Origin: Favolaschia claudopus
Taxonomy: Eukaryota > Basidiomycota > Agaricomycetes > Agaricales > Mycenaceae
Assembly (NCBI GenBank): GCA_037176885.1
Contig: JAWWNJ010000028.1
Location: 1,922,001 to 1,986,000, forward strand
Reading direction: 5' to 3'
Length of the DNA stretch: 64,000 nucleotides
Both the position numbers and the translations under genes were made by a program. Positions 58,300 to 64,000 of the stretch are shown here, piece after piece. The notes under the pieces were generated by a model. The model had not been told where the DNA came from. It saw nothing but the letters and a program-made list of their open reading frames with translations, and did no database searches. The first letter of the stretch is position 1. The number at the start of each line of letters is the position of its first letter.

Positions 58300-60200
58300 T
58301 CGACACTTCAGCCTCAACATCGACATCTCGACCTCGTCCCCGTCCTCGTCCTCTTCGACATCTGCCATCGCCGCTCCCTGGACACCTTCGTCGCCACCCC
58401 ACTTCTCTCCGCTCCGCTCCACACCGTCGCCATCCACGACAGCTTCGCCCACTCTTCCATCCAATGCGTACTCAGCCGCCATCGACCATGAATCCGCTTC
58501 CATGTCTCTCGCATGGTCGGGGAGGAGGTGGTATAGGCGGCGAAGAATTAATCGTCGAAACGGGGGCGGGATGGGTTGGGAGGAAACGGAGGGCGGAGGG
58601 AAACGAAGATTGAGTGTGGAAAGCGGATCGGCGGGATTCGCAAACACGCAAGATCTCTCCTATGTACGTGTATACCCTGCCTCGCTGCGTACCCGGCTGA
58701 CGGTGTAGAAGTCCAGCGTCGAATCGCTTTCGGCGGCGGTGGTGGGGGAGACGCAGGAGGCGAGGAGGATGTAGGACGGGGTGGCGAGGCAAGGGGGGAA
58801 GAGGAGGAGGAAGATGAGGGGGGCGAGGAAGACGTCTCCTAACCTCTACCGCCGCGCGTCGGGGAGGAGGAGGAAGGAGTTGTACAGACGACGGTCGGGG
58901 GACGTACAGCAAGAGGAAGATGTCTGTCCCATGTACCGCTGCCCACTCCTACCCCACCTCTGTGTGGTGCGCCTCGCACATCATCCTCTCCTGTCTCGTC
59001 TCGTCTTCGTTTCTTGCGACGACAAGCCGCGCCCGTCCCTCTCGTCCCACCCTCGGTTGCCCCCACGTCTAATCTCAATCTCAATCACTAACACGGCGAA
59101 TTTCACTCACACACGTCTCTCCCCTCCCCGTCCCGTTGCGCTTCGGCGTGAGGCAGCCCGCCGTGGTGTTGTGCTGCCGCTCCCGGGGCGTACGCGTCTC
59201 GCCGTAGACCGGGGTGGGAGGGCGGTTCTGAGTGGCGCTGCGAACGTGCAAGACGGTGACGCAGGGTCGACCCCTCAGCTCTCGGCTGGGCTGGCCCACC
59301 CGCCACCTCACTTCTCCCTGCCCCACACCATCACCTTCGGAATCGCCGACTCTTCTAATGCGCATTCACGCGCAGTCGACCGTGGGGCCGCTGCCTTGTC
59401 TCTCCTCTTGAATGGTCGGGGGTGGGGACGGAGTAGGCGACGAAGAAGAAATGGGGCGGGATGGGCGGGGAGGAGCCGGATGGAGGTGCGGCGGTGGGAG
59501 AGGAAGGAAGGAATGCTTGATCAGAATCGGACGATCGGTGGGACGCCGAGATATGCACTGCATCGAGATTAGACACCCTCGTTCGCTGCGCGTACCCGGC
59601 TGACGGTGTAACAGCAGACTTTCGAATTGCTTTCTTTGGGGAAAAGGAGAAGGAGGAGGAGGCACGGACGGGGGGGACACCGGAGGCGAGGAGGATGTAG
59701 GCCGAGGTGGGGGACCAAGCGAGGAAGAGGAGGGGAACGAGGAAGACGGTGGTCTGGATGGGATGGGCTGCTAATGGGGCGGTATACGAAGAGGTAGACG
59801 GACGTCTCCCCTACACAAGCCCGACACCCACCGACCTCTGCATCTCGCACGTCTATTCCGTCTCTTCTGGTCTCATCCCCTCTCCCATTCTTGCGACCGC
59901 ACGACGCGTCCCACTCTCCGTCGCCCCGACGCCTACGCTCAATCAATGGCGAATCGACTCCCGCTCATCGCGCGTCTCTCGCGCTTCTGCCTGAGACCCG
60001 CCGCCGTACTTTGCGCCGCTCCTACTGCGGCGTACGCGTCTCGCCCAGTTGCGTTGTGGGTGGCGCCACGAACGTGCGAGACGGTGAGCTTGACCGTGAT
60101 GCAGCGTCGGTCCACTCAACTCGCTCGCAAACGCAGGGCTGATCCACCGCGTATGCGACGTCCTCGTTAAGCTAGGGATTACGGGCGGGGTACGCGTTGC
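58300..60200. repeat. GC-rich segment with an imperfect direct duplication of about 0.9 kb
   Basis: Several landmarks recur 840-930 bp apart: GTACCCGGCTGACGGTGTA near 58690 and 59595, GAGGCGAGGAGGATGTAG near 58757 and 59683, and GTCTCGCC followed by GGCGCYRCGAACGTGCRAGAC near 59190-59250 and 60030-60080. The region is strongly purine/pyrimidine skewed. Many long open frames exist on both strands, but none resembles a protein family, so I treat it as non-coding. Confidence 0.6.
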
Positions 60201-61461
60201 GCGCACGTCGATGTTGTCATCGCGCGTGGGTGACGGTCGGTGGGAGGGGAAGTGGCATGCAGCGGGAGGGTTAGAGTGTGGAGGTCGATGTGGATGTGGA
60301 TGTGAATTGGCAGGATAGGCGGCGAGGAGGAGGGGTCGGCGGCGAAGCACGTCAAAGGCGTCACCTGCACGCGGACTCTAACTGACGAGGGTGGCGCTGT
60401 GCGTGTAGGGTGTAGGTTAGGTGGAGGGAAGGATCTGTCTGGAAGGAGTGGACGGAACGGAAGACGGGGGTGGAGGAGCGAGGAGGATGCGGGTGGAGAC
60501 GTTTTGTGCGCGTGGAGGAAGGAGAGTGAGGGTCGGAAGGAGGGTCGAAGACGGGAGGGTGGTCGGCCCAGGGAGATTGGGAGATGACGAGGAGGGCGTA
60601 CCGTATTCCCTCGCTCGCCGCCGTCTCGACGCGACGCCGGTGCGAGTTCTCCTCTTCGCGACGCGGATGCGCTTTGTTTTTCTATCCCTTTCTCCGACCC
60701 AGCTTCATCGTCGCGTCCCCCACCTCCACCCTCATCACCTACTTCCTTCTCGCTGCCCTCCCCTCCTCCCGCTGCCAATTTCGCTTGATTACATGGAAGG
60801 AAGGTACGTACCTACGTTCTCGCTGCCCCTATTCTTACTGATGACGATACAGGTGTCGTTAAGTAGGGCGGAGGCGGGTGGGGATGACGGTGTATATATG
60901 GATGCGAGGGACGTGGGAGGAGAGGATGAACGTGTGGGTGGGTAGAAGGAGGAGCGGGAGAGGCCACAGACACAGCTGCGGGGTGTGAGAGCGGGGGAAG
61001 GAGAGGATCCCGAAAGCGGGGAGAATTGTATGGTGACGGAGGGCCCTCGTCCTCTTCGTTATTCTCGTCCTCCCCTATCTCTCGGCGACGCGCACCTTTT
61101 GCCCACTCCCTGCCTCGCGACCGCTAGCTCAGCTTCCTCTCATCGTGCGCAGCACGTCGTTTCGATGCTTGTCCTGCCCTCCACGCTCCTGCGATTCGCT
61201 GGCCCCCCACCTCGGAGGCATCCACCACAGCTAACTCGTTTCCCTTTTGAATTTGTTCTTTCCATTACCCATACATTTGCTATATATACACGCGTGCTAG
61301 CTCGTGCTTCTATCCAATACGGCCCTTTTTTCAATCTCTCCTTCCATTTCCGTCACTGCTGCCATGGCGACGACTACAGCATTTTGTTCTTTCGCACCGC
61401 CAGTTCTTACATAAGTACCCTGAGACCTCGTCTTTAAGTATTTCTCGCTCTCTCTACTACG
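60201..61461. other. GC-rich interval upstream of the ARM/G-alpha-like gene
   Basis: Low-complexity GC-rich DNA with no supported gene; the last few hundred bases become pyrimidine-rich, as in fungal promoters. Confidence 0.4.
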
Positions 61462-63979
61462 ATGCCGCCTTTGGTTCGCCAGCAATCGCGCTCTAGCATC
61501 TTCAGCTGGTGGTCTGACAGCAACCCCAACCTCTCCGGCCCGACCCTCAACCTCCATGCACTCGCAAAGCCGCTCCTCAAACTGATGTACCATCGCCAAG
61601 CGCAAGAATTCATAGCGCAAAGTCGCGGCGGGCCACTCTCGAGCGATATTCTCTCTATATTTTCGAGCTATCTTCCGTGTGTAACTTGGCGATTCAATCA
61701 AGCTCTCATACTGATGCTAGGCGATTGCAGATTAAACTACGTCTCCGCTTCTACCAAGATTACAATCTTGGCTGAGCTCATTGACCGGGTTGATGTGGGA
61801 GGCAGCGACGAGCTTCAGGCCGTTATGGAATCACCCATCTGGACGCATATACCCGAATTACTGAAATCGGGGAACAGTGAGATTTGGAGTCTAGCCTCAC
61901 AATTATCCGTCCTTGGAGACGCCCAAAGCGCAAATCAAATTAATCAACTGACGCCGCCGCTTTCGTTACCCCCGCCAACTTGTCAGCATCCTCCACGCAT
62001 ATGGTAAGGCCGATAGTCTATGCCATGGCTGGAGTGATGATGTTGTGAAGGCGCAATAATCTGAGTAGGGGTATCGACGAATCTCTTCTGCTTGAAGCAG
62101 AGCTTCGACGAAAGAAAGAAATCCATAGCGTGAAGATTATTGTGCTTGGTTCGTAGACTCTGCCTCCCAACATCTTACTCAAGCTGAACGTTACCAGGTC
62201 CCAAAGATTGCGGGAAAACCACCCTCTTGAAAGGCCTTCGGAGTGGCTTCGCTCCGAAAGCTTTCCGTGCTGAGGTAGGTGGTCTTCAGAATTTATCTCC
62301 TCGCTTTCTTCCACTTTCAATCTTTCAGATGGACGCATGGCGACCTGCAATTCGTCTCAACCTTGTGCGGTCCATTAACTTCGTGATCAATCCCATTTTC
62401 CAGTCGTCACAAAGCTCTGAGTTGAAACAATTGGCAATGAAAATCGCACCACTTACATATAAAGTGGAAGAGACGTTGTTCAGCTGCATCGCTCCTCCCG
62501 AGATGATTTTACAGGCAGGGTGGTATCGTTTTAGCAGAGTCGCCGAGTTTTCCTCGCCAAACGTACTAATTCCTTTTCGTCGCGAACATATGAGGGAGGA
62601 AGAGGAACGGGCGAGTCGGCCGCTGTCCGCTTGTGCCAGTGATATGCAAGAACTTTGGACATCGAGTGAGATGCAAATGTTACTAGAAGCGCACAAGATA
62701 GAACTGAGAACCCAGCCTGGATTGTGAGCCTTAATTCGGTCGCTTGAATTTCGGTTACTGATCGTTGATCGTTTACGCCTAGTTTCTTAGATGATTTGCA
62801 ACGCATCTGCGATGAAAATTATATCCCCACAACGAGTATGTGGGGCTCTTGATTCGCTCACTGGCTCCCTGATGTACGCCGAATAACAGATGATATTCTT
62901 CGGACAAGAGTACATAACCCTTACGCGGAGGGGCCAGAGAAGCACGATATTGAAGGAGAATGTATGTATCCACAGAAAGATCCCAGCCTTCGCTAACGCA
63001 ACACCTCAGCTTCTTGGAAAGCGGGAACTTTGACCGCTTACGAAATGAGGGGTGCATTAACGACTAGTGAACAAGGTATGCTGCACCATTTACCCAGCTT
63101 GTCTGAAACTGATATTCCGACCTCCAGCTCCGTGGGCGCAGTTCGTTGATGATGGTCGGTTTCTTTGAGAAAGTTACTTAATACGCGCTCATGAAATTAA
63201 ACATGTCGAAGTGACATGCTTATTCTTTTTCATCCCTATCTCAGGTTTGGAAGGCCACGATCGATTTCCATGGCTATACATATGAGACTAATTTATTCCA
63301 AGCTTTCGACGAAGTCTATCAAGAGAACGGCATCGAATTCAATCCTTTGGTAGGCTGTGGTTCAGGTTTAGATATGCAGCTACCGATGCTCGGGACCTAG
63401 GAGCAATCCTTCAAGCAATGGCGAGCCATTTGTAGCAACAACCTGCTGGCATCCGTCAACCTTACTGTGGTGAGCTCTACTTTGCTTCTTTCCGATAGTC
63501 CTAATCAAGGCTTGTAACGTAGTGCATAACCAAGATCGATATCCTGAGACACAAAATTCAGTCCGGAAAGCAATTCTCCCAATACGTGACGTCGTATCTG
63601 GACGAGCCAAACGACGCAGACGCGATACTTGCTTGTATGTCCCCATTGTCCTGTTGCTCTTGGCCGTCAGTAAATGCATTCCAGATGTATATCAGAAGGT
63701 AAAAAATATTCACCGTCAACATTTATCTACGTACAAGTATAAGGGTGCCCTCAGCGTCACTTGTATATGTGCAACTGTGAGTCCAGTAATCCCAGTATAT
63801 GCGCTTATCGTTGACCGCGGCGCAGAATCCGAGCGATATACGCTCCTTGATGTACTCTTGTAAGTCTTTATTTTTTTTTCCTATCCCGAGTGCTTCTCAA
63901 CTTAGCATATATATGCTACTTCATCGCAGTGCGCGCGAATGTCGTGCGAGAAACTCTGCATGTATGTCAATTGGTGTGA
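61462..63979 (+). CDS. Chimeric ARM-type N-terminus plus diverged G-protein alpha-like protein, possibly decaying
   Basis: Exons 61462-61676 and 61731-62003 encode an N-terminus I recognise from agaric ARM-repeat proteins (WWSDSNP, LHALAKPLLKLMYHRQA, YVSASTKITILAELIDR). A GTAAGG donor at 62004 overlaps the apparent stop codon. Splicing to 62069 keeps frame into a G-alpha-like sequence: KIIVLGPKDCGKTTLLKGL (P-loop), GFFLDDLQRICDENYIPTT, DILRTRVHNPYAEG, QWRAICSNNLLASVNL, then TKIDILRHKIQSGKQF (NKxD position) and TCICAT. Exons 62198-62274, 62329-62723, 62783-62835, 62890-62961, 63010-63075 and later pieces follow in phase up to about 63154. The switch I threonine is lost and the DVGGQ motif is not recognisable. 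Frames do not join cleanly near 63155-63245 or 63860-63945, so the 3' part is damaged or spliced in a way I cannot resolve. Confidence 0.6.
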
Positions 63980-64000
63980 CACCAATTTGCCTAGGCGGAT

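Noticed and set aside
58781..59572. 263-aa and similar frames in the GC-rich duplicated region as genes
   Set aside because: Equally long frames occur on both strands, composition is extreme, and no family similarity or intron structure was found.
63826..63859. Separate exon after an intron at 63777-63825 in the G-alpha-like gene
   Set aside because: The stretch is open without splicing and reading straight through gives a more G-alpha-like sequence (ESERYTLLDVLL), so no intron was called there.

Overview
The window is nuclear DNA of a filamentous basidiomycete, most likely an Agaricomycete. Genes are full of 42-62 bp introns, and the protein families are typical of that group: a KDZ transposase with its cysteine cluster, RNase H1-N/viroplasmin-like proteins, a basidiomycete integrase, fungal BTB and F-box families, and a GtaA-type glutaminase. 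The ARM-type N-terminus near 61.5 kb, joined to a G-alpha-like region, resembles families I remember as expanded in Mycena, so Mycenaceae is my best guess (inference). Gene models were built by hand from reading frame, splice consensus and remembered family sequence. Where exon coordinates are given, every intron phase adds up to an open reading frame.

Region 1 (0-20 kb) is a block of lineage-specific genes: tandem repeats at 0.28-1.4 kb, a 772-aa protein (-), two viroplasmin-like genes (+), two small charged proteins, an 867-aa protein ending in a degenerate TET/JBP-like dioxygenase domain (-), a RING finger gene (+) and an apparently intact 969-aa KDZ transposase (+). Region 2 (20-30 kb) holds a frameshifted DUF1254 pseudogene, a hAT-like MITE, an FAD monooxygenase, a convergent pair of BTB paralogues and an F-box-like gene. 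Region 3 (30.3-34.2 kb) is a 3.9-kb element with long terminal inverted repeats. Region 4 (35-38 kb) is an intact O-methyltransferase. Region 5 (37.5-51.5 kb) has ATTCC-rich repeats at both edges and encloses a HECT-like 917-aa protein, a 614-aa unknown, a diverged satellite, an AT-hook protein head-to-head with a MAPR/cytochrome b5-like gene, and an integrase gene split by a 501-bp insertion with an 11-bp target duplication. Region 6 (52-64 kb) has a small KOW-like gene, a secreted glutaminase with a membrane-anchored tail, several kb of GC-rich duplicated non-coding DNA, and the chimeric ARM/G-alpha-like gene.

Metabolic genes (monooxygenase, O-methyltransferase, glutaminase) are scattered among mobile-element genes and do not form an obvious biosynthetic cluster. 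The recurring theme is transposon biology: KDZ, integrase, long-TIR and MITE elements, accompanied by candidate chromatin and ubiquitin factors (TET/JBP-like, RING, HECT-like, AT-hook). A second theme is an unusually high number of GC-AG introns (five well supported, one probable, among about 80 inferred).
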